64,000 bases of DNA from Enterovibrio qingdaonensis (GTDB lineage: Bacteria; Pseudomonadota; Gammaproteobacteria; Enterobacterales; Vibrionaceae): assembly GCF_028683135.1 (NCBI RefSeq), contig NZ_JAJUBB010000007.1:175021-239020 (forward strand), in the 5' to 3' direction. The position numbers and the translations under genes were made by a program. Shown here in pieces: positions 51,381 through 61,593 of this stretch. The notes below the pieces were generated by a model. That model saw only the letters and a program-made list of their open reading frames with translations, had not been told where the DNA came from and made no database searches. How positions within the stretch are numbered: the first letter of the stretch is position 1; each line of letters begins with the position of its first letter.

Positions 51381-51611
51381 TTATAGACATTGCGCGAGCT
51401 GACCTTTTTTAGACGATGCCAACACACATCCGCGCTCACTGTCTGAGGCTGCTTTACATTGGCTCATGAGTTCACTGCTAGACGGGGCTAATGCACCCAA
51501 TACTTTCTGGGCGTGGCTAACCACTTTGTTGCATTGGCTAACAGGAATAGGATCGTAATCAGAGCATGCAGACAGAGTTAGAACGGTAACAGCGAGAAGA
51601 GTGAATCGCAT
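51381..51611 (-). CDS. Small lipoprotein with paired cysteines
   Basis: The 76-residue product has a signal peptide with lipobox 'LTLSAC' (lipidated Cys about 16) and a mature part of 60 residues with four cysteines at regular spacing ('SQCNKVV', 'SQCKAA', 'RGCVLAS', 'AQCL'), likely two disulfides. Family and role are unknown to me. It reads leftward as a single gene, with AGGAAG upstream of the ATG. Confidence 0.75.
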   Translation of the reverse strand: MRFTLLAVTVLTLSACSDYDPIPVSQCNKVVSHAQKVLGALAPSSSELMSQCKAASDSERGCVLASSKKGQLAQCL

Positions 51612-51682
51612 AGTGGCTTCCTTTAGTTAACGATTGTCTTTCGCTAAGGGTAGGAGATGATTCTCAACTCTGCGACAAAATC

Positions 51683-51708
51683 AAAGGGATGCTTATGCAT
51701 CCCTTTTT
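51683..51708. terminator. Hairpin terminator downstream of ABC exporter
   Basis: AAAGGGATGC (51683-51692) pairs exactly with GCATCCCTTT (51697-51706) over a TTAT loop. The T5 run is on the plus strand and the minus strand has a weaker GATTTTG tail, but position suits the leftward exporter gene. Confidence 0.7.
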
Positions 51709-51741
51709 AATAACTGGCCGTCGTTAAGTGAAAAACGAATG

Positions 51742-53568
51742 TTAATCGCCGATAAATCCGCCAGTTTGATGTTGCCAAAGTTGCGCGTAGATGCCGCCTG
51801 TAGCAATCAATTCTTGGTGGGTACCTTCTTCGACAATCTCACCTTGATCCAAGACGATCAAGCGGTCCATGGCTGCGATGGTTGAAAGACGGTGAGCAAT
51901 GGCGATAACGGTTTTTCCTTGCATCAATTGATAGAGGCTTTCTTGAATTGCCGCTTCAACTTCAGAGTCGAGGGCAGACGTGGCCTCATCAAGAATCAGG
52001 ATAGGTGCGTCTTTAAGCAAAACACGAGAAATGGCGACACGTTGACGTTGCCCACCAGACAGTTTTACGCCTCGCTCACCCACCTGAGAGTCATAGCCGT
52101 GGTTACCATGAGGGTCACTAAGTGTTTCGATAAAGTCATGCGCTTGTGCTTTTCGACTGGCTTCTAACAAGTCTTCTTCTGTCGCGTCAGGTCGTCCATA
52201 AAGGATATTTTCTCGAATGGAGCGGTGAAGCAAAGACGTATCTTGCGTTACCATGCCGATATTCGCGCGTAGTGAATCTTGCGTGACTTCTGAGATGTTT
52301 TGACCATCAATACGGATTTCTCCGCCTTCAACATCATGAAAGCGCATCAGTAGATTGACCATCGTAGACTTGCCTGCACCGGAGCGTCCAACAAGGCCGA
52401 CTTTTTCGCCAGGCTTGATACGAAGGTTTAGTTTTTCAATCACGCCTTTGCCTTCGCCATAGTGGAAGGAAACATCGCTAAATGCGATCTCACCTTTTGG
52501 TACATCAAGTGAAGGTGCATTGGGGCTATCTGTGACTTCTACGGGTTTTGATAAGGTTCTCATACCGTCTACAACGGTGCCGATATTCTCAAACAGAGAA
52601 CCAATTTCCCACATGATCCATTTCGACATGCCATTAATGCGCAAGGCGAGGCTCACTGCAATAGCGATAGCACCGATGGAGATTTGGCTATCGAGCCACA
52701 GCCATATAGATATAGCTGAAATAGCGAAGACCAGAGCATAGTTGATGATCTCCACAGCGATATTAAAGCCAGTCGCTAGGCGCATTTGACGATAAACCGT
52801 ATCCATAAAGGTCTCCATACCTTCTTCTGCATACGAAGTTTCTCTGTCAGTGTGTGAGAACAGTTTGACGGTGGCAATGTTGGTATAACTGTCGACAATA
52901 CGTCCCGTCATGAGCGATCTAGCATCCGCTTGTTCGGTCGAAACAGCTTTCAGTTTTGGAACGAAATAGAGCTGAATACCGATATAAGCGAGTAACCAGA
53001 CCAGCAAGGGAAGCATCAGTCGAATATCGGCTTGCCCAACGATAAAAAGCATACTGAAGAAGTAAACTGAAATGTATACCGCTACATCGAGCAATTTCAT
53101 CACGGTTTCGCGTACAGATAAGGCGGTTTGCATCACCTTAGTGGCGATGCGCCCGGCAAAGTCATTTTGATAAAAACCAATGCTTTGCTTTAACAAGTAT
53201 CGATGCGCTAACCAGCGAATTGACATGGGATAGTTACCCAGCAAAGACTGATGCAGTACCAGCGAATGAAGGGCGACAAGTAGCGGCATGCCTAAAATTA
53301 AGGCTCCCATCCAAAGTAATGTGGTCCCTTCATTGGCGAGAAAAGTGCTCTGTTCTTGGCTAGAAAGCCAGTCGACGAGTTGACCAAGAAAGCCGAATAA
53401 AGTGACTTCAGCGATAGCAATAAGGGCAGTAAGGCAAGACATAAGCAGCAGCGGCTTCTCAAACCCTTTTGTATAGTGACGACAAAAGGCCAGCAAGGAG
53501 CTGGGCGGTTGTTCCGGTTCTGCTTGCGGGAAGGCAAGTGTTATACGTTCAAAGAGTTTAAAAAACAT
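51742..53568 (-). CDS. ABC exporter (fused membrane and ATPase domains)
   Basis: The 608-residue half-transporter has six transmembrane helices (about 40-335) followed by a nucleotide-binding domain: Walker A 'GLVGRSGAGKST', Q-loop 'GMVTQDTSLLHRS', signature 'VKLSGGQRQRVAISRVLL', Walker B 'ILILDEATSALD' and H-loop 'IAHRLST'. It would work as a dimer to export lipids, drugs or peptides. Substrate is not evident; it resembles the MsbA/multidrug branch. It is a single gene, with terminators on both sides. Confidence 0.93.
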   Translation of the reverse strand: MFFKLFERITLAFPQAEPEQPPSSLLAFCRHYTKGFEKPLLLMSCLTALIAIAEVTLFGFLGQLVDWLSSQEQSTFLANEGTTLLWMGALILGMPLLVALHSLVLHQSLLGNYPMSIRWLAHRYLLKQSIGFYQNDFAGRIATKVMQTALSVRETVMKLLDVAVYISVYFFSMLFIVGQADIRLMLPLLVWLLAYIGIQLYFVPKLKAVSTEQADARSLMTGRIVDSYTNIATVKLFSHTDRETSYAEEGMETFMDTVYRQMRLATGFNIAVEIINYALVFAISAISIWLWLDSQISIGAIAIAVSLALRINGMSKWIMWEIGSLFENIGTVVDGMRTLSKPVEVTDSPNAPSLDVPKGEIAFSDVSFHYGEGKGVIEKLNLRIKPGEKVGLVGRSGAGKSTMVNLLMRFHDVEGGEIRIDGQNISEVTQDSLRANIGMVTQDTSLLHRSIRENILYGRPDATEEDLLEASRKAQAHDFIETLSDPHGNHGYDSQVGERGVKLSGGQRQRVAISRVLLKDAPILILDEATSALDSEVEAAIQESLYQLMQGKTVIAIAHRLSTIAAMDRLIVLDQGEIVEEGTHQELIATGGIYAQLWQHQTGGFIGD

Positions 53569-53667
53569 ACGGAATTAGTCTTAAAAATGTCAGGGAAAAT
53601 GGTCAAAAACAACGCGTATCATACGCTCTCATCGAGAAAATGACAGGGTATTTCAGTGGGATATGCA

Positions 53668-53696
53668 AAAGAAAAACCGGCCATAGAGGCCGGTTT
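53668..53696 (-). terminator. Terminator of the chitinase gene
   Basis: AAACCGGCC (53674-53682) pairs with GGCCGGTTT (53688-53696) over a 5-base loop. Read leftward it is followed by a T-rich tract, 33 bp after the chitinase stop. Confidence 0.88.
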
Positions 53697-53728
53697 ATGA
53701 TTAATTTAACTCTTTGTTTTAATGCGCG

Positions 53729-56700
53729 TTAGCCACACACTTTGCTCCAGCTACCGTCGCTACCTGGCACAGAGGCAGTCCACCAGTTTGCTTGGTAGAT
53801 AGCACCTTCATGCACCATTTTGTCACCGGAGTTGGCGTGACTTGGGTTTCCTGCCCAGTCTTTCTGCGGGAAGTTTGGATAAACATTAAGGCCAGTGGTA
53901 TCACACGTGCCTGGGTCTGGATTACCCGGGTCAACCGGACCTGCGCCCAGATCAGCCAGAGGTAAATCACTGTACTCAAACGCTAAGGCGTACTCCACAC
54001 CATTAATGTTCACGGTGTAGTTCGCAGGGCCAGAAATTGGCAGGTAGTACACCATATCTAACTCATACGTTTCACCCGCAGCCAGTGTTTTCCAACCAGG
54101 CAAAGAGAAAGATACGCGGTGCATGTTACCTTCCAGACCACCAATGTTGTTGGCTTTAGTGTGACCAGACGAAATGACGCTTAGACCGCCACCAGATTGA
54201 TCTTTCGCGTTGTCAGGTGCAGAGGTTGGAATGTCGAACTGGAATTCGGTTCCACCCGGTAGATCAGTACCTGTGTTGTTGGTAAAGGTGACTTTTGGAT
54301 TAATTGGGTAGTTTTGATCACCCACTTTAAATCCGCCGACAGAGACTGCGATATCAACTGCTTCAGTAGGCATCGGCACTTCTGAAACCTTGTTACCATA
54401 AGGGGTGGCCGCCGCGAACTTGTCATAGATCGCTTTGGTCATGCTGTTACCCATATGGAACTCACCATTACCTGTCGCACAAGCATTTTCAGTCTTGTCG
54501 ATAGTGGTAGTACGGTTACCGTTTGCATCAAATACGTAACAGTTATAGTCACCTGCCAGTTCCCAGAACATGATGCCGCCAATGCCTTTATCGATGACGT
54601 AATCAGATTTCACGGAAACCGATGCAACATCTTCGGTAGACAGGAAGACTTTCTTCTCTGCGTTCCACAACCAAGGTGCAACGGCAACGCTGTCATAGTT
54701 GCGAGCGTAGCTGCCAGATAGCACGTGAGCTGGGTTAGTCGCTGGGTCTAGTTGATACGCGGATGCATAGCTACCAAAGACACCATTTTCGAGGTTCTTG
54801 GCATGCCACATTGGGTTAGAGCCTGCGCCCATTTCTTCACCACGGGCATTTTTGTCATGCCACATGTTGTCGATACCAATCGCACCGTTACCACAATTGT
54901 TCTTCTCACCTTCACCTGTGCCAGGGGCACATTCAGCTTGGTTTGGAAGCGCAGCTTTACCCCAAAGGCCGTTTTCGCCGCCGGTCACACCTTGCCAACC
55001 ACGGGTGTAGTAAGGAACACCGATGTTAATACGGCCTGCAGGCATTGAGCCACGGAAGTAATGGTATGCCCAGTCTGTATTTAGGTAACCGATACCGCCG
55101 TATTGGCTAGTGCCGTAAACGTTCCACGCTGCCAGTTCAGAATCTTTACCTGTGTCATACAGTGCCGCATTGTGACCTACGTGGTCATTCCAAGCGCCGT
55201 GCAAGTCATAGGACATGATGTTGACGTAGTCGAGGTACTTAGTGACATCGAATGTTTCCATACCGCGCAACAGGTAGCCTGAAGATGGTGCTGCGATAGT
55301 CAGCATGTAGTGAACGCCATCTTGCTCAGACGCACGGTCAACCTTTTCACGCAGGACTTTCATTAGCTCTTGGTAAGATGCCCACAAATAAGCGCGACGT
55401 GGTTCCATAAACGCTTTATCGTCTGGGTTACCCGCACCCGCCATAGAGGTTGGGTATTCGTAGTCAATATCTAGGCCGTCAAACTTGTATTGACGCATCA
55501 TCTCAACAGCTGAATCTGCGAATTTTTGAATGCCAGCGTGGTTGATTGAGCCATCAGCATTGGTGGTCATGGTGTAGAAGCCACCGTCTGCCACGCGATT
55601 ACCGTCAGTTCCGAAGTGACCACCCGTTTCAGCCCAGCCACCTATTGAGATGAGGGTTTTAACGTCGTGCTTCTTCTTGTAGGTTGCAAGCGCACCAAAG
55701 TGACCTTTAAAGCCCAGTGCAGGATCAACTTCAACGCCCGGCCATTCTTTGTTAACTGCAACGTTAGCTGGGTCATTCACATCACCAACGTTTACTTTGC
55801 CATCTGCGCCAATGCTGACGAAGGCATAGTTGATATGAGTGAGTTCTTCCCAAGGGATGTCTTTTACAAGGTAAGCGGCTTGTGGGTCATCACCTGAACG
55901 CCAACTGGTGAAGTAACCAATAATACGGCGAGGGTGGTCAGTGCCCATCAGTTCACGGCCATCTGCATCGTAAATCGTACAGTAAGGAACGTTCACACCT
56001 TCAGTTTGGTACAAGCCGTCAGGGCGACAGTTTGAAACGGTTGGTTGTCCGGTGACGTTGATAGAGATGAGCGAAGAATCTGTTGCGGCTCCGTCATTGT
56101 CAGTCGCTTTTGCATAGACAGAAATGTTGCCCGCAGTGTTTGCTACCCAATCCACACTAAATGGTGCGGATGTTGCTGAGCCAACGAGTTGACCAGCGGC
56201 ATAAAAGTCAACGTTAGCGATGGTGCCGTCTGTATCAGCAGCGTCGGCCGTAAGCGTAACAGTCGCACCTTGGTCAACGGCCAGAGCGGAAGCATTGACA
56301 GAAACAGTTGGTGGCTCATTATCTGGAACAACGTTACCCGCTTGGACAGTGACGCTGACACCAGTACTTTCAGTCACCGCGCCTTTGTCATCCGTCGCTT
56401 TCGACGAAATTGTATGGTTTCCTTCTGTCGCATTCCAGCTGACAGAGTAAGGTGCTGTCTTATCAAGACCAACGGATACACCGTCAACAAAGAATTCAAC
56501 GCTTGCTACTGTGCCGTCAACATCTGCAGCTGTTGCGGTAATCGTGACAACGTCACCGTTTGTGATTTTGTCAGTAGTGGTTGGGGAATCTAGCGAAACA
56601 GTGGGGGCTTTATTAGGAGGCGGCTCTACAGTGCCAGTGTCACATTGGTCAACGAGCTTCCATTCTTGATACTGACCAGATGATGTTGCTGGGTTGTTGC

Positions 56701-56890
56701 CCATTGTCCACCAATTGGCTTTATACACATTGTCTTTATGTTGGACGGTAGAGCCACCGCCGTAGGCCTTGTCAGCAGACCATTGTTCGATGGTCGAACA
56801 ATCGGTTGCAGCCTGCGCGTTGAAAGCAAACATACACGCGACGGCGACAGCCGACAGCGTGAACCCTTTGCTAGAGCGTGTAACATCCAT
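53729..56890 (-). CDS. Secreted multidomain chitinase (GH18 with CBM5/12 at both ends)
   Basis: This 1053-residue secreted enzyme has a signal peptide (1-28), an N-terminal CBM5/12-like chitin-binding module (about 30-82: '[26 protein letters not shown]'), and two Ig-like linkers (about 93-183 and 192-281). A GH18 barrel (about 320-800) carries the catalytic motif DGLDIDYE at 471-478, with E478 as acid. Then comes a chitinase C-type module (about 840-970) and a C-terminal CBM5/12 (about 1000-1053, 'YQANWWTAS'). It degrades chitin outside the cell. It is a single gene with its own terminator, divergent from the prp regulator. Confidence 0.94.
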   Translation of the reverse strand: MDVTRSSKGFTLSAVAVACMFAFNAQAATDCSTIEQWSADKAYGGGSTVQHKDNVYKANWWTMGNNPATSSGQYQEWKLVDQCDTGTVEPPPNKAPTVSLDSPTTTDKITNGDVVTITATAADVDGTVASVEFFVDGVSVGLDKTAPYSVSWNATEGNHTISSKATDDKGAVTESTGVSVTVQAGNVVPDNEPPTVSVNASALAVDQGATVTLTADAADTDGTIANVDFYAAGQLVGSATSAPFSVDWVANTAGNISVYAKATDNDGAATDSSLISINVTGQPTVSNCRPDGLYQTEGVNVPYCTIYDADGRELMGTDHPRRIIGYFTSWRSGDDPQAAYLVKDIPWEELTHINYAFVSIGADGKVNVGDVNDPANVAVNKEWPGVEVDPALGFKGHFGALATYKKKHDVKTLISIGGWAETGGHFGTDGNRVADGGFYTMTTNADGSINHAGIQKFADSAVEMMRQYKFDGLDIDYEYPTSMAGAGNPDDKAFMEPRRAYLWASYQELMKVLREKVDRASEQDGVHYMLTIAAPSSGYLLRGMETFDVTKYLDYVNIMSYDLHGAWNDHVGHNAALYDTGKDSELAAWNVYGTSQYGGIGYLNTDWAYHYFRGSMPAGRINIGVPYYTRGWQGVTGGENGLWGKAALPNQAECAPGTGEGEKNNCGNGAIGIDNMWHDKNARGEEMGAGSNPMWHAKNLENGVFGSYASAYQLDPATNPAHVLSGSYARNYDSVAVAPWLWNAEKKVFLSTEDVASVSVKSDYVIDKGIGGIMFWELAGDYNCYVFDANGNRTTTIDKTENACATGNGEFHMGNSMTKAIYDKFAAATPYGNKVSEVPMPTEAVDIAVSVGGFKVGDQNYPINPKVTFTNNTGTDLPGGTEFQFDIPTSAPDNAKDQSGGGLSVISSGHTKANNIGGLEGNMHRVSFSLPGWKTLAAGETYELDMVYYLPISGPANYTVNINGVEYALAFEYSDLPLADLGAGPVDPGNPDPGTCDTTGLNVYPNFPQKDWAGNPSHANSGDKMVHEGAIYQANWWTASVPGSDGSWSKVCG

Positions 56891-57162
56891 TGTGAATCCC
56901 TCGAGAAAAAATAATTTACCTATTGATTTATATGTAATTAACGCAACTTAAATTGCGCAATAAATAAAGTAGATGAGTTCGTTGAAGGAAACATTGCTCA
57001 TTTCGTCAGAGTTAGATCTGTAGTCGGTAACTGGGAATAAAATCTTGCTTGTTCTGGTAGCGATTCACAGTTTCAACTGCATGAATTTTTCAGATGACAA
57101 GCCAAATTGTGCGGTAAGTACAGAGTGGATGTTAATGTGATGTAGACTAATGTCTAACAATG
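56891..57162. other. Upstream region of chitinase gene
   Basis: AT-rich, no gene. It should contain the leftward chitinase promoter. No chitin-responsive operator was recognised. The AACAAT-G-ATTGTT palindrome at 57156-57168 overlaps the first prp operator. Confidence 0.4.
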
Positions 57163-57174
57163 ATTGTTGACAAT
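57163..57174. promoter_or_regulatory. Distal GntR-type operator upstream of prp genes
   Basis: ATTGTTGACAAT matches the proximal palindrome in 11 of 12 bases. The TTGT-n2-ACAA arrangement is typical of FadR/FCD-type GntR regulators. It lies 63 bp from the proximal site, close to six helical turns. Confidence 0.6.
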
Positions 57175-57225
57175 ATTCTGTATCAATGCGGTTTCTTAGG
57201 CTATAAATTAATCATTACTGATTAT

Positions 57226-57237
57226 ATTGTCGACAAT
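57226..57237. promoter_or_regulatory. Proximal GntR-type operator at the prp regulator start
   Basis: ATTGTCGACAAT is a perfect 12-bp palindrome. It overlaps the first possible ATG (57236), suggesting either autoregulation at the transcription start with a later translation start, or a roadblock site. Confidence 0.65.
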
Positions 57238-57964
57238 GAATGGTTATTTGCGGGAGCGGTTAACAAATTGTTGTGAGTGGCAGAGGGTGTTTACTTTGAA
57301 AGATGTGACCAAATCCGAGGGAATGACCGAGTGGCTGATTGAAGCCATTGTTTCTGGAAAATTCCATTCCGGTTCTAAAATTTCGGAGCCCGAATTATCT
57401 CGAGAACTAAATGTGAGCAGGGGGCCGCTTCGTGAAGCCATGATGCGTTTAGAAACCATGGGACTCATCGAGCGCATACCGCATGTAGGGGCGCGAGTGG
57501 TGACGATTAGTGAAGCGCAACTCTCTGAAATCTATGCGGTGCGTGAGGCATTAGAAGGAATGGCTATTCGACAAGCATGTGCACACATTACCGAGCGAGA
57601 GCTTGAGAGTCTGCGCGCGTTGCTCGTTCGTCATCAGCAGCATATCGATGAAGTGGATGGTGCGACCTATTTTCATCAACAAGGCGATTTTGATTTTCAC
57701 TATCGCATCATTCAAGCAAGCAGAAACAGCAAGCTAATTGGGTTGCTGTGCGATGAGCTGTATCACTTAGTTCGGATGTATCGAAAACAGTCGACACGAA
57801 CGCAGTCCCGACCAGAAAGGGCATTGAATGAGCATTTTCAAATTCTGACTGCACTGGAAGATCGTGACGCAGAACTTGCGGAAATGTTGATGCGCAGACA
57901 TATACGTCGAAGTGGACAGTTAGCTGCAGCAAGGCTGAAAGATCATAAGGAGATGGCGTCATGA
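57236..57964 (+). CDS. GntR-family (FCD) regulator of propionate catabolism
   Basis: The product (about 242 residues) has an N-terminal winged helix ('[43 protein letters not shown]') and a C-terminal FCD all-helical ligand domain ('[21 protein letters not shown]', metal-binding His in '[16 protein letters not shown]' and '[12 protein letters not shown]'). It begins the prp operon and overlaps prpB by 4 bp (ATGA), so it should control it, probably repressing without a 2-methylcitrate-cycle ligand. ATG 57236 is used, but it lies in an operator; TTG 57296, with AGAGGG 8 bp upstream, is a plausible alternative that removes 20 residues. The prp regulators of enterics are sigma-54 activators, so this is a different type. 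Confidence 0.85.
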   Translation: MNGYLRERLTNCCEWQRVFTLKDVTKSEGMTEWLIEAIVSGKFHSGSKISEPELSRELNVSRGPLREAMMRLETMGLIERIPHVGARVVTISEAQLSEIYAVREALEGMAIRQACAHITERELESLRALLVRHQQHIDEVDGATYFHQQGDFDFHYRIIQASRNSKLIGLLCDELYHLVRMYRKQSTRTQSRPERALNEHFQILTALEDRDAELAEMLMRRHIRRSGQLAAARLKDHKEMAS

Positions 57965-58833
57965 GTGCAGGGAAACGATTTCGAGAAGCCGTTAATAGCC
58001 ATAAACCTCTTCAGGTGATGGGTACCATCAATGCCTATACCGCGATGATGGCGGAGCAAGTGGGCCACCATGCGATTTACTTGTCAGGTGGCGGTGTCGC
58101 CAACGCGTCATTTGGCTTGCCAGATCTTGGCATGACCTCGCTGAATGATGTTCTGGAAGACGCAAGACGGATCACTGCCGCATCAAATCTGCCCTTGCTT
58201 GTTGATATCGACACGGGATTCGGCGGTGCGTTTAACATCGCGCGTACCGTGAAAGAGATGGAACGTGCAGGTGTGGCAGCGGTTCATATTGAAGATCAGG
58301 TTGCTCAGAAGCGGTGTGGTCATCGTCCTAACAAAGCCATTGTCAGCCAAGGCGAAATGGTCGATAGGGTGAAGGCGGCAGTTGATGCCAAGCAGGATAG
58401 CAACTTTGTCATCATGGCGCGCACAGATGCACTGGCTGTGGAAGGAATGGAAGCCGCGATTGAGCGGGCTCTTGCTTGCGTCGAAGCAGGAGCAGACATG
58501 ATCTTCCCAGAAGCGATAAATACACTTGCGCAGTATCAACAATTCACAGACGCACTCAATGTGCCCGTTTTGGCGAACATCACAGAATTTGGCCAGACAC
58601 CACTGTTCTCGGTATCGGAATTGGGCGAGGTAGGGGTATCGATGGTTCTCTATCCGCTTTCGGCATTCAGAGCGATGAATCAGGCGGCACTCAACGTTTA
58701 TGAGCAAGTTAAAACCGAAGGGCATCAGCGAAGTGTGGTTGCGACGATGCAAACACGCGAAGAGTTGTACCACTATCTTGGTTATCACGACTACGAGCAG
58801 AAACTCGATCAGCTGTTTAGCGAAAACAACTGA
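57961..58833 (+). CDS. prpB: 2-methylisocitrate lyase
   Basis: The 290-residue enzyme splits 2-methylisocitrate into pyruvate and succinate. It shows '[41 protein letters not shown]', 'VDIDTGFGG' with Mg2+-binding Asp, the catalytic loop '[11 protein letters not shown]' and '[20 protein letters not shown]'. It belongs to the isocitrate lyase superfamily and is typical in length. It overlaps the regulator gene by four bases and is followed at 53 bp by prpC. Confidence 0.96.
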   Translation: MSAGKRFREAVNSHKPLQVMGTINAYTAMMAEQVGHHAIYLSGGGVANASFGLPDLGMTSLNDVLEDARRITAASNLPLLVDIDTGFGGAFNIARTVKEMERAGVAAVHIEDQVAQKRCGHRPNKAIVSQGEMVDRVKAAVDAKQDSNFVIMARTDALAVEGMEAAIERALACVEAGADMIFPEAINTLAQYQQFTDALNVPVLANITEFGQTPLFSVSELGEVGVSMVLYPLSAFRAMNQAALNVYEQVKTEGHQRSVVATMQTREELYHYLGYHDYEQKLDQLFSENN

Positions 58834-58886
58834 TTTTTGAACGGACGCGTTATCGGAAGGAAGTCATTAACGAGAAGGAGCGAACC

Positions 58887-60023
58887 ATGCCAGACAGAAA
58901 CAAACCGCTTGGTGGTGAAGGGCTGCGAGGTCAAAGTGCAGGCAGCACAGCGTTATGCACGGTAGGTAAAACAGGTACCGGATTGACTTATCGAGGTTAT
59001 GACATTACCGACTTGGCGAATCACGCGGAGTTTGAAGAAGTTGCCTATTTACTCCTAAAAGGCAAACTACCCAATCAGTCTGAGCTTGACGCTTATAAAA
59101 CACGTCTCGTTAATAAACGCGGTCTTCCTGCTCCGTTGCGTGAAGTCTTAGAGCGGATCCCTGCCGATGCGCATCCAATGGATGTGATGCGAACTGGCTG
59201 CTCAATGTTGGGTAACATTGATACCGAAACAGACTTCTCTGAGCAAGAAGATAAAACGGACACCTTGCTGGCGCACCTGCCTGCCATTATTTGCTATTGG
59301 TATCGTTTCTCCCACGATGGCGTTCGTATTGATACCTCGGAAAGTCGGGAAAACAGCATCGGTGGGTATTTTCTCGACATGCTGTTTGATCATTCCCCCT
59401 ATGATCTTCACACGCGCGTGATGCACTGCTCCTTGGTGCTTTATGCCGAGCATGAATTCAATGCTTCTACATTTGCAGCCAGAGTGTGTGCCTCAACACT
59501 TTCTGATCTCCACTCTTGCGTGACTGCCGCCATTGGTACATTGCGAGGCCCGCTGCATGGTGGCGCGAACGAAGCAGCGATGGCGATGATTGAAAACTGG
59601 CAAACCCCTGATGAGGCAGAGTCAGCATTGATGGCAATGCTGGCGGAAAAAGAAAAAGTGATGGGGTTTGGTCATGCGATTTACAGGGAGTCAGATCCAC
59701 GAAATACGTTAATCAAAGCGTGGTCAAAGGCGTTGGCTGAATCGGATGACGAGAAGGTGCTCTACGCGGTCTCTGAGCGTGTGGAATGGGTAATGAAGCG
59801 GGAGAAAGACTTGTTCCCGAATGCAGATTTCTACCATGCGTCGGCGTATCACTTTATGGGAATACCCACCAAATTGTTTACCCCAATATTTGTGATGAGT
59901 CGCGTGACAGGCTGGTGCGCGCATATTTTCGAACAACGCGAAAACAACCGGATTATTCGCCCTAGTGCGGACTACACTGGACCCGATCACCAAGATTGGC
60001 TACCGATTGAAAAACGAAACTAA
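58887..60023 (+). CDS. prpC: 2-methylcitrate synthase
   Basis: This 378-residue citrate-synthase-family enzyme condenses propionyl-CoA with oxaloacetate. It has 'LTYRGYDITDLA', 'HEFNASTFAARVCASTLSD' with the catalytic His, 'GPLHGGANEAAM', 'VMGFGHAIYRESDPR' with another catalytic His, and the Asp-containing 'YHFMGIPTKLFTPIF' region. AAGGAGCG upstream of the ATG marks the start. Its place between prpB and prpD identifies it as PrpC rather than GltA. Confidence 0.95.
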   Translation: MPDRNKPLGGEGLRGQSAGSTALCTVGKTGTGLTYRGYDITDLANHAEFEEVAYLLLKGKLPNQSELDAYKTRLVNKRGLPAPLREVLERIPADAHPMDVMRTGCSMLGNIDTETDFSEQEDKTDTLLAHLPAIICYWYRFSHDGVRIDTSESRENSIGGYFLDMLFDHSPYDLHTRVMHCSLVLYAEHEFNASTFAARVCASTLSDLHSCVTAAIGTLRGPLHGGANEAAMAMIENWQTPDEAESALMAMLAEKEKVMGFGHAIYRESDPRNTLIKAWSKALAESDDEKVLYAVSERVEWVMKREKDLFPNADFYHASAYHFMGIPTKLFTPIFVMSRVTGWCAHIFEQRENNRIIRPSADYTGPDHQDWLPIEKRN

Positions 60024-60045
60024 TTGACTCAGGGAAGGATAGAAA

Positions 60046-61497
60046 ATGTCACAGAACGTTGATTTTAACCAGCGACCCGCGCCGGATGAGCTGCTGCAAA
60101 CCATTGCTGATTATGTGTGTGATAAAGATATCACATCAGCAGAAGCCTACAATACGGCGAGGAATTGTCTGATGGATACGCTGGGGTGTGGCTTATTGGC
60201 GCTCCGTTTTCCTGAGTGTACCAAACACATGGGGCCGCTGGTGCCGGGAACAACCGTCAGACATGGTGCGCGAGTACCGGGTACCTCCCATGAGTTAGAC
60301 CCGATAACAGCAGCGTTCAATATTGGTTGCATGATTCGTTGGCTTGATTTCAATGATACTTGGTTGGCGGCGGAGTGGGGGCATCCTTCTGATAATTTGG
60401 GCGGTATCTTGGCTGTGGCAGACTATTTAAGCCGAGTGGCTGTGAGTGAAGGGAAGCCGCCTTTAACCATGGACGTGGTATTGACGGCGATGATTAAAGC
60501 GCATGAGATCCAAGGCGTTCTGGCACTGGAAAATAGCTATAACCGTGTCGGTCTTGATCATGTGCTTTTGGTGCGTGTTGCGTCGACAGGTGTGGTAACA
60601 CGTATGCTTGGTGGCTCGCGCGATCAGGTGATTGATGCGCTGTCTCAAGCATGGGTAGATGGCTGTGCTCTTCGCACCTATCGCCACGCGCCAAACGCAG
60701 GCTCAAGAAAGTCTTGGGCTGCGGGTGATGCGACGTCGCGCGCCGTTCGTTTGGCCATGATTACCATGAAAGGAGAGATGGGATTACCGTCTGTGTTAAC
60801 GGCTGAAAAATGGGGCTTCTACGATGTCTTATTCAAAGGCGAGACCTTCAAAGTGAATCAGCCGTTCGATTCGTACGTGATGGAAAATGTGCTATTCAAA
60901 ATCTCCTTCCCCGCAGAGTTCCACGCGCAAACTGCAGTGGAATGCGCCGTTAAGCTCCATCCACTTGTAGCGGATAGGTTGGACGAGATTGACCGCATAG
61001 AGGTTACAACACATGAATCAGCGATTCGTATCATTTCTAAAGTCGGTGATTTAGCGAACCCAGCAGATCGCGACCATTGTTTGCAATACATGATTGCGAT
61101 TCCCTTGATCCATGGCGATCTGGTTGCGGAGCATTACGAAGATGACGTCCACCGTAGCGACCCTCGTATTGATGCGTTGAGAAACAAAATGGTGATCAGC
61201 GAAGACAGGCGTTATACCGAAGAATATCTGGATGCGGATAAGCGCTCGATAGCCAATGCAATTCAAGTGTTCTTCAACGACGGTTCGTCCACGGAGAAAG
61301 TTGAGATTGAATACCCCATTGGGCATAGACGTCGCCGTGAAGAGGGCATTCCTGTCCTCGAAGCGAAGTTTAAACGTAACTTGCTCACACGATTCCCAGT
61401 GGGTCAGGCTGAAAAAATCGTTGCACTTTGCAGTGATCAGACAGCGTTGATGAAAACGCCCGTTAATACTTTCATGGAGATGTTTTCCATAAACTGA
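60046..61497 (+). CDS. prpD: 2-methylcitrate dehydratase
   Basis: The 483-residue PrpD-type dehydratase converts 2-methylcitrate to 2-methyl-cis-aconitate without an iron-sulfur cluster. It contains '[12 protein letters not shown]', '[30 protein letters not shown]', '[21 protein letters not shown]' and '[17 protein letters not shown]', all usual for the family. The alternative AcnD/PrpF pair is absent, so the pathway uses PrpD here. It follows prpC by 22 bp with AAGGA upstream. A hairpin separates it from prpE. Confidence 0.95.
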   Translation: MSQNVDFNQRPAPDELLQTIADYVCDKDITSAEAYNTARNCLMDTLGCGLLALRFPECTKHMGPLVPGTTVRHGARVPGTSHELDPITAAFNIGCMIRWLDFNDTWLAAEWGHPSDNLGGILAVADYLSRVAVSEGKPPLTMDVVLTAMIKAHEIQGVLALENSYNRVGLDHVLLVRVASTGVVTRMLGGSRDQVIDALSQAWVDGCALRTYRHAPNAGSRKSWAAGDATSRAVRLAMITMKGEMGLPSVLTAEKWGFYDVLFKGETFKVNQPFDSYVMENVLFKISFPAEFHAQTAVECAVKLHPLVADRLDEIDRIEVTTHESAIRIISKVGDLANPADRDHCLQYMIAIPLIHGDLVAEHYEDDVHRSDPRIDALRNKMVISEDRRYTEEYLDADKRSIANAIQVFFNDGSSTEKVEIEYPIGHRRRREEGIPVLEAKFKRNLLTRFPVGQAEKIVALCSDQTALMKTPVNTFMEMFSIN

Positions 61498-61506
61498 CCT
61501 TCGATA

Positions 61507-61533
61507 CCCCGGCGGTAAACGTCGCCGTCGGGG
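61507..61533. other. Hairpin between prpD and prpE
   Basis: CCCCGGCGG (61507-61515) pairs with CCGTCGGGG (61525-61533) with one G-T wobble and a 9-base loop. It lacks a T-run, so it may stabilise the upstream mRNA or attenuate expression of prpE rather than end the operon. Confidence 0.5.
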
Positions 61534-61593
61534 CATCTATCTCGACAGGATACAGCGAACGACTCCGCGTATAACGTGGCAAGGAGCGAGACA

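Noticed and set aside
58183..58788. 201-codon minus-strand frame across prpB
   Set aside because: His/Cys/Arg-rich antisense translation; prpB is certain from catalytic motifs.
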